64,000 bases of DNA from NCBI GenBank assembly GCA_052387905.1, contig JBQTIR010000020.1, forward strand, positions 1 through 64,000, written 5' to 3'. The notes under the pieces were generated by a model, which was not told where the DNA came from, made no database searches, and worked only from the letters and a program-made list of their open reading frames with translations. Positions 50,530 to 57,350 of the stretch are shown here, piece by piece; position 1 is the stretch's first letter; every line of letters starts with the position of its first letter. The translations under genes and the position numbers were made by a program. This stretch comes from JBQTII01 sp052387905. Its GTDB lineage: Bacteria; Actinomycetota; Actinomycetes; Sporichthyales; Sporichthyaceae.

Positions 50530-51174
50530 TCAGATCATCGCGTTGCGACGACGGGTCACCAGGGTGACACCGGTGCCGGCAGCGGCGAGGCCCGCGCAGA
50601 GCAGCATGGCGGTCATGTTGGCGCTGCCACCGGTCTTCGGCAGCGCGCCGGCCTGAGCCGCACGACGCTCGACGACCTTCTTCTTGATCGCGCCCTTGAC
50701 CTGCTCCTTCTGCGAGCCGGTCAGGCCGCCGAGGATCCGGTCGAGGCCCAGCTCGTCGACGATGTCGTCGAGGTCGACGATGTCGTTGAGCTTGAGCTCC
50801 TTGACGACACCGCGCAGGTCCAGCTCGTCCACGACCTCGTCGAGGTCGATCTCCAGCGTGTCGTCGCCCAGCAGACCTTCGAGCAGGCCGTCAGTCGCGT
50901 CGAGGTCGGTGATGTCGGACTTGCTGACCTCGCCGGCCGCAGAGCCGGCGACCGGGACGCCGCCGATGACGCCGAGGGCGCCGCCGAGCATGTCGTCGCC
51001 CAACAGGCCGTCGGTGACGCCGGCGACCGGGGTGTCGGCCAGCAGGCCGTCCACGATCTCCAGGTCGACGGGCAGGTCAGCAGCGGAAGCGGTGCCGGCG
51101 AACGCGATGCCCAGCGGCATGGCGATGACGGCGGCAGCGGCGACGAAGGCGGTGCGGGTACGGAAAGCAGACAT
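50530..51174 (-). CDS. Sortase-anchored (LPKTG) surface protein
   Basis: This 214-residue secreted protein has a signal peptide (RTRTAFVAAAAVIAMPLGIAFA) and an acidic leucine/aspartate-rich mature region. A C-terminal cell-wall sorting signal follows: LPKTGG, a hydrophobic segment, and RRRNAMI. The mature region repeats short blocks such as DGLLADTPVAGVTDGLLGDD, then DGLLEGLLGDDT and VDELDLRGVV/VDELGLDRIL, suggesting a solenoid. Sortase class E substrates in Streptomyces carry LAXTG, whereas LPXTG is the class A type. Function is unknown. ATG 51174 is preceded by AGGGGG. Confidence 0.85.
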   Translation of the reverse strand: MSAFRTRTAFVAAAAVIAMPLGIAFAGTASAADLPVDLEIVDGLLADTPVAGVTDGLLGDDMLGGALGVIGGVPVAGSAAGEVSKSDITDLDATDGLLEGLLGDDTLEIDLDEVVDELDLRGVVKELKLNDIVDLDDIVDELGLDRILGGLTGSQKEQVKGAIKKKVVERRAAQAGALPKTGGSANMTAMLLCAGLAAAGTGVTLVTRRRNAMI

Positions 51175-51221
51175 GATGGTGATCCCCCTGGTAAGTGATG
51201 TGTGTGTTGTCGATGTACCTG

Positions 51222-51258
51222 TCACGAACCGGGCAACCCCCCAGCCGCCAGTTCGTGA
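51222..51258 (-). promoter_or_regulatory. Hairpin in the 5' leader of the LPKTG gene
   Basis: Minus-strand arms TCACGAACTGG and CCGGTTCGTGA pair over 11 bp with one U-G wobble that only forms on the minus strand. They enclose a 15-nt G-rich loop about 50 nt before the start codon. A regulatory role is inferred. Confidence 0.5.
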
Positions 51259-51371
51259 ACCCCTGCGGTGCATCTTGTGTGTCCCGCTTGAGACGCCGGC
51301 GCATGACCGTCGGTTCCCAGGCTTTGCCAAGTAACTTTTCGCGGGCGTCAAGTGACGTTGCGTCACTGAAT

Positions 51372-51965
51372 TCAGGGTCGTTCTGCCAGGATTTGTTCCA
51401 CCAGGCCCGTGAATGTCGCAGTCGTGCTCGGCCCGACGATGCGGGCGGCGACCCGGCCGGCGCGGTCCAGTACGAGGGTGCTGGGGATCGCGCGGGGCGG
51501 TAGCGAGGTCCGAAATGTGAGCTGCAGGCTGCCGTCGGGGTCGCGCAGGCTCGGGTAGGTGATCGCGAAGCGGCGCTCGAAGGCCTCCGCCGCACCGGCC
51601 GCGTCGTCGCGGGTGTTCAGACCCAGGAACTGCACCTGTTCGCCTGCGAAGCTTTCCCAGGCCTGCTGCAGATCAGGGGCTTCCTTGCGGCAGGGAGCAC
51701 ACCACGAGCCCCACACGTTGATCAGTACGACCTTGCCGCGCAGGCTCGCGACATCGAGGGTGTTCCCGCCGATCAGGGGCCCGGCGAGCTCGACCGGCTC
51801 GCCGCGCTCGGGCGCCGGGGTGATCGTGACCGCGCCGGTTCCGGGGACGAACTGACCCTGGGCAACCCCGCTGCCGAGGCCCTCAGCCTCGCTACACGCA
51901 CTCAGCGCCGCGGCAGCGAGAAGGAGTACCGAGATGCCGGCACCCACCCGCGTCATGTGGCTCAT
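51372..51965 (-). CDS. TlpA/ResA-like thiol-disulfide oxidoreductase lipoprotein
   Basis: This 197-residue exported thioredoxin-fold protein has a signal peptide ending in LSAC, so it is lipid-anchored on the outside of the membrane. The redox site is WGSWCAPCRKEAPDLQ and the cis-proline loop is RAIPSTLVLD. It is likely to reduce or isomerise disulfides, as in cytochrome c maturation, although no ccs genes are present in the window. ATG 51965 follows GGAGG by 4 nt; an ATG three codons later is the alternative. Confidence 0.9.
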   Translation of the reverse strand: MSHMTRVGAGISVLLLAAAALSACSEAEGLGSGVAQGQFVPGTGAVTITPAPERGEPVELAGPLIGGNTLDVASLRGKVVLINVWGSWCAPCRKEAPDLQQAWESFAGEQVQFLGLNTRDDAAGAAEAFERRFAITYPSLRDPDGSLQLTFRTSLPPRAIPSTLVLDRAGRVAARIVGPSTTATFTGLVEQILAERP

Positions 51966-52031
51966 CCGACCTCCGCTGAGTGCACCGGCCCGGCGTCGGG
52001 TCGGCGCCGCCATCGTAGGTCGGCTAGGCGA

Positions 52032-52247
52032 TCAGAAGGTCGTCGCCCACCGGCGGTTGCGCTGGGCCGGGATGAAGGGGCGCGCAACGCTCTGGCGCCG
52101 GAACTCACCGTGCCGCTCAGCAGCAGCCTCGGCGGGGGTGGGCGCAGAGTTGGCGAGGACGAGGTCATCGCCGGCGGTCTCGGCGGAGCGCAGGTCGGCC
52201 GAGACCGTGCGAAGTACCCGGCGGGTGAAGTCGCTGAACCGGCGCAT
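52032..52247 (-). CDS. Small basic hypothetical protein
   Basis: This 71-residue, arginine-rich cytoplasmic protein (MRRFSDFTRRVLRTVSADLR...AQRNRRWATTF) has no recognised domain. Support for coding comes from an AGGAG Shine-Dalgarno sequence 6 nt before ATG 52247. It lies 66 bp upstream of the TlpA-like lipoprotein gene on the same strand. The promoter region on its other side holds a family B palindrome. Confidence 0.6.
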   Translation of the reverse strand: MRRFSDFTRRVLRTVSADLRSAETAGDDLVLANSAPTPAEAAAERHGEFRRQSVARPFIPAQRNRRWATTF

Positions 52248-52356
52248 CTGTATCTCCTGACCTCTCGAACAATCAATCGGCTCGCTGTACGGCGTACCCG
52301 GATTACTCATTCAGACGCAATTCGGGCAGATCTGGTTCCACTCAGTCCTTCTCTTG

Positions 52357-52398
52357 CGTCAGCGAACCCGGCTGTCATAGCGACCGATGTCGCTGACG
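52357..52398. repeat. Intergenic palindrome, family B copy 3
   Basis: Arms CGTCAGCGA and TCGCTGACG with centre GTCATAGCG match the other family B copies. Unlike them it lies between divergent genes (starts at 52247 and 52486), so it cannot be a terminator for either. Confidence 0.75.
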
Positions 52399-52485
52399 CT
52401 ACGGCCTGCCACGTGACCGATGTATCGGCACACGCGAGGCTGCACTGAATCCCCCGGCGGGCCGCACCTCTGCAAGGATCGCGCC

Positions 52486-53664
52486 ATGCCTGCTCTGAAC
52501 CCCTTTCCCGGGATCCGGTACGCCGACGACGACCTCTCCGCGGTGACCGCACCGCCGTACGACGTGATCGACGCCGCCGAGCGCGCGGTGCTGGCCGCGC
52601 AGCACCGGCACAACGTCGTCGCGATCGACCTCCCGATCGCCGACTCCGGCGGCGACGCCTATGCCGCCGCCGCGAAGACCTGGGAGAACTGGCGAGCGAC
52701 GGGGGTGCTGATCGAGGACGCCCCCTCGCTTTATCCCTACCGGATGACGTTCACCGACGAGGCCGGCACCGCACGCTCGACGCTGGGCGTGCTGGGGGCG
52801 CTCGGGATCGATGCGCAGGCACGGGCGGACGTCCTGCCCCACGAGCACACGACGCCGAAGGCGCACAGCGACCGCCTGCGGCTGCTGCGCTCGACCCAGG
52901 CCAACCTGTCCGCGATCTGGGGCCTGTCCCTGACCGCGGGGCTCACCGCGCTGATCGACCTCGACCGCGCCGAGGCGCTGGGCGCCTGGACCGATCCTGA
53001 GGGCATCGGCCATGAGCTGTGGCGCCTGGACGACCCGGCAACGGTCAAGGCGGTCACCGAGGCGATCGGAGCGAACCCGCTGGTGATCGCCGACGGCCAC
53101 CACCGCTACTCGACCTGCCTGACGTACGCGGGTGAACCGCAGGCACCGGCGGGGGCCGACGCGACGATGTGCCTGGTCGTCGAGCTCGACCACGATCAGC
53201 TGACCGTGGCGCCGATTCACCGGCTCATCGCCGACCTGCCGCCCGGAGTAGATCTGGTCGACGTGCTGTCCGCGGACTTCGAGATCGGCGGGCTCGAGCC
53301 ACTACCCGGTGCCGAGGTGGTGGCGCGACTGGTCGCGGAGCGGGCACTGGCCCTCGTGACCCCCGAGGGCATGCGCCTGTTGCGACCCCGGAACGGACTT
53401 GACGGGGTGGAGCCCTTGGACTCGGTTCGGGTGGCGGCGGCGGCGAACGCCCTGCCGCCCCACGAGTTGAGCTACCAACATGGCGTGGCCCGCGCCGTGG
53501 CGGCCGTGACCGACGGACGTGCCCAGGCAGCAATTCTGTTGCGGCCGGTGTCGGTGGAACAGATCCGTTCGACCGCGGACGCGCGCGGCCTGATGCCGCC
53601 CAAGTCCACCTTTTTCTGGCCGAAGCCGAGAACCGGAACGGTGTTTCGGGACATGTCGACCTGA
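52486..53664 (+). CDS. DUF1015 family protein
   Basis: This 392-residue cytoplasmic protein of the widespread DUF1015 family is of unresolved biochemical function. Conserved segments are VTAPPYDVIDAAER near the N-terminus, RADVLPHEHTTPKAHSDRLRLL, the central IADGHHRYSTCL and the C-terminal LMPPKSTFFWPKPRTG. ATG 52486 has AAGGA 9 nt upstream and gives the family start (ALNPFPGIRYADDDLS). It is a single-gene unit. Confidence 0.92.
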   Translation: MPALNPFPGIRYADDDLSAVTAPPYDVIDAAERAVLAAQHRHNVVAIDLPIADSGGDAYAAAAKTWENWRATGVLIEDAPSLYPYRMTFTDEAGTARSTLGVLGALGIDAQARADVLPHEHTTPKAHSDRLRLLRSTQANLSAIWGLSLTAGLTALIDLDRAEALGAWTDPEGIGHELWRLDDPATVKAVTEAIGANPLVIADGHHRYSTCLTYAGEPQAPAGADATMCLVVELDHDQLTVAPIHRLIADLPPGVDLVDVLSADFEIGGLEPLPGAEVVARLVAERALALVTPEGMRLLRPRNGLDGVEPLDSVRVAAAANALPPHELSYQHGVARAVAAVTDGRAQAAILLRPVSVEQIRSTADARGLMPPKSTFFWPKPRTGTVFRDMST

Positions 53665-53795
53665 GCTGTCCGAAGCGGTAGATCTGACTGGTCGTGGGCG
53701 CTAGGTCGAACGGCCGATCCAGCTCTCAGCCGATCAATTGGACTTGCCCACACGCCCTTCCGGTGGGCTCGCCGCGTCCGTAACGTCGACCCTGT

Positions 53796-53814
53796 CGGCG
53801 CGATGATCGCGCCG
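53796..53814 (+). promoter_or_regulatory. 19-bp palindrome in the leader of the 64-residue ORF
   Basis: Perfect 9-bp arms CGGCGCGAT and ATCGCGCCG flank a single G. A -10-like TAACGT at 53781-53786 puts the transcript start at its edge. It could be an operator or a 5' hairpin, 16 nt before the start codon. Confidence 0.55.
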
Positions 53815-53830
53815 CGTCCGGGGGGACGAC

Positions 53831-54025
53831 ATGGATCTGCAGGGCAATCTTCACGCTGACCTTCACGCCGGGATTCACGGCGACCTGCTCGAGGGCAAGC
53901 TCCCTCCCCAGGCCCGCAGCCAGCCCGCGTGGCCCGGCTATGACCGCGAGCCCGCTCGCGCCGGCCGCCTCGCCTCGCTCGCCCGGGTGCTCATTCCCCG
54001 TCGCCGTCAGGTCGCGCAGGGCTGA
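53831..54025 (+). CDS. 64-residue hypothetical peptide with His/Leu repeats
   Basis: A GGGGGGAC Shine-Dalgarno-like run precedes ATG 53831. The N-terminal part reads LHADLHAGIHGDLLEG, a short repeat of an [LI]HxD-like unit predicted as an amphipathic helix, followed by a Pro/Arg-rich region and a basic C-terminus. No signal peptide or known domain is present. It could be a small regulatory protein or a peptide precursor, but no maturation genes are near. Codon use looks normal for the genome. Confidence 0.5.
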   Translation: MDLQGNLHADLHAGIHGDLLEGKLPPQARSQPAWPGYDREPARAGRLASLARVLIPRRRQVAQG

Positions 54026-54046
54026 CGCCGCACCTGGCTGCGCCGG

Positions 54047-55012
54047 TCAGAGCCAGTTGTTGCGGCGGAACGAGCGGTGCAGCAGCCCGCATGTGGCACC
54101 GATGACAGCGAGCACCATCGGATAACCCAGGCGCCATTCCAGCTCCGGCATGTGATCAAAATTCATGCCGTAGATCCCGGCGATGGCGGTCGGGACCAGG
54201 GCGATGGCCGCCCAGGCCGAGATCTTGCGCATGTCCTCGTTCTGGCGCACGCTCACCCGCGCGGTGTTCGCGGCCAAGATGTCCGAGAGCAGGCGATCGA
54301 TGCCCTCGATGCGATCCGCCGACCGGAGCAGATGGTCGGTGATCTCACGGAAATAGGGCGCCGTCTCCGGCGGCAGGGAGACCGTCCTGATCTCGGAGAG
54401 GCGCTCCAGGGTCCGCCCCAGCGGACTGACCGCCCGCCGGAACTCCGCCACCTCGCGCTTGAGCTTGTAAATGCGCTCCGAGCGGTCGGTGACACCCACA
54501 CCGAACACCTGCTCCTCGATGGTGTCGACGTCTTCGAGGATGTGGTCGATCGCGACCTGGTATCCATCGACGACCTCGTCGGCGCAACGCACCAAGATCT
54601 GTGCAGCACCGAAGGCGGACTGCTCCTCGTCCGATCCCACCCGGGCGCGGACCTCCTCCAGCACCGTGGTGGCGCCATGGCGCACGGTGACGACGAAGCA
54701 CGGGCCCACGAACACCGCCAGCTCGGTGACGGTGACCACGTCGATGGGATCGACGTAGTGCACGGGTTTGAACACCACGGCGAGGACGTCGCCGTGCACC
54801 TGGCTCTTAGGACGCTGGTGAGCTTCGACCGCGTCATCGACCGCGATCGCCGGCAGGCCGATGACCTCCGCGATCCGCATCATTTGCCGGTGGGTGGGGT
54901 GCGCGAGTTCGACCCACACGAATCCCTCGCGCCGGCGGGCCTCGGCGAGGGCCTCGCACAGATCGGCGGGCGCCTGCTCGGGCTTCCCGCCGACGTACAG
55001 GGTCTGGACCAC
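54047..55012 (-). CDS. corA: CorA family magnesium/cobalt transporter
   Basis: This 321-residue inner-membrane channel has a large N-terminal cytoplasmic domain and two C-terminal transmembrane helices. The signature GMN is in IYGMNFDHMPELEW between them, and the C-terminus is basic (HRSFRRNNWL). It imports Mg2+ or related ions as a pentamer. The length is canonical. GTG 55012 is preceded by TAACCT at 6 nt, so a leaderless start is likely. It is divergent from the aquaporin-arsC pair. Confidence 0.93.
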   Translation of the reverse strand: MVQTLYVGGKPEQAPADLCEALAEARRREGFVWVELAHPTHRQMMRIAEVIGLPAIAVDDAVEAHQRPKSQVHGDVLAVVFKPVHYVDPIDVVTVTELAVFVGPCFVVTVRHGATTVLEEVRARVGSDEEQSAFGAAQILVRCADEVVDGYQVAIDHILEDVDTIEEQVFGVGVTDRSERIYKLKREVAEFRRAVSPLGRTLERLSEIRTVSLPPETAPYFREITDHLLRSADRIEGIDRLLSDILAANTARVSVRQNEDMRKISAWAAIALVPTAIAGIYGMNFDHMPELEWRLGYPMVLAVIGATCGLLHRSFRRNNWL

Positions 55013-55018
55013 CCGGTC

Positions 55019-55024
55019 AGGTTA
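55019..55024 (-). promoter_or_regulatory. -10 element (TAACCT) of corA
   Basis: TAACCT is followed by 6 nt and GTG 55012. Confidence 0.55.
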
Positions 55025-55105
55025 GTGCGCCCGCAGCACCGCTCACGCTGACGCCACGTCACCCCCAGGCCACCTCGTGTTCACCTCGGCATGTAAGTAT
55101 CGACC

Positions 55106-55837
55106 ATGGTCGATTCGTCTGAGGGGCGCGCCGTGCCGAGCCCGGCGTTGTGGCGGCGGACGCTGGCCGAGTTCGTCGGGACCGCGATGCTGGTCACGAT
55201 CGTGGTGGGATCCGGGATCGCCGCCGAACGGCTCTCGCCCACCGACGTCGGGTTGCAGCTGCTGGAGAACGCGCTCGTCACCGCCCTGGGCTTGACGGTG
55301 CTCATCCTGGTGTTCGGGCCGGCCTCCGGCGCCCATTTCAACCCGGTCGTCACCCTCGCGGACTGGGTGCTCGGGCGGCGGCGCGGGCCAGCACGCACGG
55401 GCACCGCTGTCCTGGCCGCGTACATCCCCGCTCAGTGCCTGGGGGCGTACTCGGGAACCGTGCTCGCCCATGCCATGTTCGACGTGGAACTCTTCGAGAC
55501 CTCCCGGATCGAGCGCGACGGCGCCCAGCTCTTCCTCGGCGAAGTGGTCGCCACCGCGGGCCTGGTCTTTCTCATCTTCGCCCTGGGCCGCACCGGGCAG
55601 GCCGCGGTGATCCCGGCGGCGGTCGGCGCCTACATCGGTGCGGCCTACTTCTTCACCTCCTCCACCTCATTCGCGAACCCGGCGGTCACCCTCGGTCGGG
55701 CCTTCACCAACACCTTCGCCGGGATCGACCTGAATTCGGTGCCCGCCTTCGTCGGTGCTCAACTGCTCGGCGCCCTGCTCGGCATCGCACTGTTGGTCCT
55801 GCTCTACCCCCAGTCGCACGAGCCGAAGGAACTCTGA
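55106..55837 (+). CDS. Aquaporin family protein (AqpS-like, arsenic-linked)
   Basis: This 243-residue MIP channel has six transmembrane helices and two half-helix loops. The first NPA box is NPV (SGAHFNPVVTLADW) and the second is intact (SFANPAVTLGRAFTNTFAG). AqpS-type channels next to arsC are known to release arsenite or methylarsenicals. The downstream arsenate reductase gene begins 1 bp after this stop, so the pair is one operon. The upstream TAAGTA lies 6 nt before the ATG, a possible leaderless promoter. No arsR or arsB is adjacent. Confidence 0.87.
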   Translation: MVDSSEGRAVPSPALWRRTLAEFVGTAMLVTIVVGSGIAAERLSPTDVGLQLLENALVTALGLTVLILVFGPASGAHFNPVVTLADWVLGRRRGPARTGTAVLAAYIPAQCLGAYSGTVLAHAMFDVELFETSRIERDGAQLFLGEVVATAGLVFLIFALGRTGQAAVIPAAVGAYIGAAYFFTSSTSFANPAVTLGRAFTNTFAGIDLNSVPAFVGAQLLGALLGIALLVLLYPQSHEPKEL

Positions 55838-55838
55838 C

Positions 55839-56264
55839 GTGAACACCCCCGTGCACCGACCCAGCGTGCTCTTCGTCTGCGTCCACAACGCCGGCCGCTC
55901 GCAGATGGCCGCCGCCTGGTTGGAACACCTCGGCGGCGGCGCGATCGAGGTGCGCTCCGCCGGATCCGCACCGGCGGAGTCGGTGAACCCGGCGGCCGTC
56001 GAGGCGATGCGTGAGGTCGGCATCGACATCGCCGCCGCAGAGCCGAAGATCCTCACCGCCGAGGCGGTGTCGGCCTCCGACGTCGTCGTGACGATGGGGT
56101 GCGGGGACGCCTGCCCGTTCTTCCCCGGCACCCGTTACGAGGACTGGGCCCTGGCGGATCCGGCCGGGCAGGACGTGGCGGCGGTGCGCGTGATCCGAGA
56201 TCAGATCCGCGACCGGGTGCAGGCGCTCGTCGACGAGCTCACGCCATCGGCCCAGGGTTGGTGA
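55839..56264 (+). CDS. arsC: Arsenate reductase (LMW phosphatase-like ArsC)
   Basis: This 141-residue cytoplasmic enzyme reduces arsenate to arsenite. The phosphatase-like loop is CVHNAGRS (CX5R-type), and the general acid region is YEDWALADPAGQD. Further cysteines in TMGCGDACPFFPG fit the resolving cysteines of the thioredoxin- or mycothiol-linked class. GTG 55839 follows the aquaporin stop by one base and has GAAGGA about 8 nt upstream. The reductase would supply arsenite for the adjacent channel. Confidence 0.93.
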   Translation: MNTPVHRPSVLFVCVHNAGRSQMAAAWLEHLGGGAIEVRSAGSAPAESVNPAAVEAMREVGIDIAAAEPKILTAEAVSASDVVVTMGCGDACPFFPGTRYEDWALADPAGQDVAAVRVIRDQIRDRVQALVDELTPSAQGW

Positions 56265-56301
56265 GGACCGCGGGCCCCTGCGGACCGAACGTTAACGAAC
56301 A

Positions 56302-56335
56302 GGGGCTGCCCGCCAGTCTCCTGGTGGGCAGCCCC
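56302..56335. terminator. Bidirectional hairpin terminator between arsC and csp
   Basis: Fifteen-bp arms beginning GGGGCTGCCC and ending GGGCAGCCCC, with one G-U pair, enclose a 4-nt loop. It lies between convergent genes. The minus-strand side continues into a T-containing stretch, the plus-strand side into AAAAA. Confidence 0.8.
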
Positions 56336-56351
56336 AAAAACTCGTGGCAGA

Positions 56352-56552
56352 TCAGATCGGACGGACGTTCTCCGCCTGCATGCCCTTCTGACCCTGCGTC
56401 ATGTCGAACTCCACACGCTGGTTCTCATCCAGCGAGCGGTAGCCGTCGACCATGATGGCGGAGTGGTGGACGAACACGTCGTCGTGGCCCTCGACCGCGA
56501 TGAAGCCGAAGCCCTTTTCGCCGTTGAACCACTTCACGGTGCCTTGCGTCAT
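56352..56552 (-). CDS. Cold-shock protein, CspA family
   Basis: This 66-residue single-domain RNA chaperone has RNP1 KGFGFI and RNP2 VFVHHS. ATG 56552 is preceded by GAGGAA. A TAGACT at 56714-56719 on the minus strand could be the -10 box, giving a leader of about 155 nt. Long leaders are typical of cold-inducible csp genes. It is a close paralogue of the protein encoded at 44090. Confidence 0.95.
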   Translation of the reverse strand: MTQGTVKWFNGEKGFGFIAVEGHDDVFVHHSAIMVDGYRSLDENQRVEFDMTQGQKGMQAENVRPI

Positions 56553-56713
56553 TGGTATTCCTCGTTCTCGTTGCGCATCGTCGACGTTCGGAGTTGCACC
56601 GGCTCAACTGGCCGTGCCGGGCGACGTCACGATCGATGCCTTACGCCCAGCGGTATTCACAATCCGCGGACGTCGGTAAACGGGCGAGGACCTACACACA
56701 CTGCAACGCGCTC

Positions 56714-56719
56714 AGTCTA
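56714..56719 (-). promoter_or_regulatory. -10-like element (TAGACT) of csp with a long 5' leader
   Basis: TAGACT on the minus strand implies a start near 56707 and an untranslated leader of about 155 nt before ATG 56552. The leader has no structure that I can name. Confidence 0.45.
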
Positions 56720-56771
56720 CCTCGGATCGGGGGTGCGAAACGCCGCCCGCGCGGCAGACCCACCTCCCGCT

Positions 56772-56777
56772 TAGGCT
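56772..56777 (+). promoter_or_regulatory. -10 element (TAGGCT) of the GNAT gene
   Basis: TAGGCT is followed by 6 nt and GTG 56784, consistent with leaderless transcription. Confidence 0.6.
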
Positions 56778-56783
56778 CAGGCG

Positions 56784-57350
56784 GTGCCCGACGTCCCCAC
56801 ACTCCGAACTGAGCGCCTGCTGCTGCGCGGGTGGCGGGCGAGCGATCGCGTGCCGTTTGCCACGCTCAACGCGAACCCTCAGGTACTGGAGTTCATGCCT
56901 TACGGGCCGCTGTCCGGGGCCGCCAGCGACGCCTGGATCGAGCGCATCGAGGCGCACTGGGCCGAGCACGGATACGGATTGTTCGCGGTCGAGGTGGTGG
57001 GCGGGTCGGAGTTCATCGGCTACGTCGGCCTGGCGAACTCGCGATTCGAGGCCCCCTTCACCCCTGCCGTCGAGGTCGGATGGCGGCTCACCCGCTCGGC
57101 GTGGGGTCACGGCTACGCCACCGAGGCCGCGCTGGCCGCGGTGCGCTTCGGGTACCAGGTAGCGGGGCTCCCGGAGATCATGAGCTGGACCGCGGCGACC
57201 AACCTGCGCTCGCGCGCCGTGATGGAACGCATCGGCCTGCGCCACGACGCCGCCGGCGATTTCGAGCACCCGGGGGTCGAGGCGGGGCACGTTTTGCGCC
57301 CCCATGTCCTTTACCGCTTCCCCGCCGGACGGGAGTGGGGGGCGAGCTGA
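56784..57350 (+). CDS. GNAT family acetyltransferase (RimJ/RimL-like)
   Basis: This 188-residue N-acetyltransferase of the acetyltransf_3 branch has LRTERLLLRGWRASD at the start, GWRLTRSAWGHGYATEAALA as acetyl-CoA loop and VMERIGLRHDAAGDF at the C-terminus. The substrate may be a protein N-terminus or small amine. The last 16 bases overlap the GTG of the downstream HelR-like gene, so the two are probably co-translated. Confidence 0.88.
   Translation: MPDVPTLRTERLLLRGWRASDRVPFATLNANPQVLEFMPYGPLSGAASDAWIERIEAHWAEHGYGLFAVEVVGGSEFIGYVGLANSRFEAPFTPAVEVGWRLTRSAWGHGYATEAALAAVRFGYQVAGLPEIMSWTAATNLRSRAVMERIGLRHDAAGDFEHPGVEAGHVLRPHVLYRFPAGREWGAS

Noticed and set aside
51175..51371. A possible c-di-AMP (ydaO) riboswitch upstream of the LPKTG gene.
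   Set aside because: The conserved ydaO core segments are not present. Only a simple hairpin could be supported.
57335..57350. A rifamycin-associated element for the HelR-like gene.
   Set aside because: No suitable inverted repeat was seen upstream of the GNAT-HelR unit.
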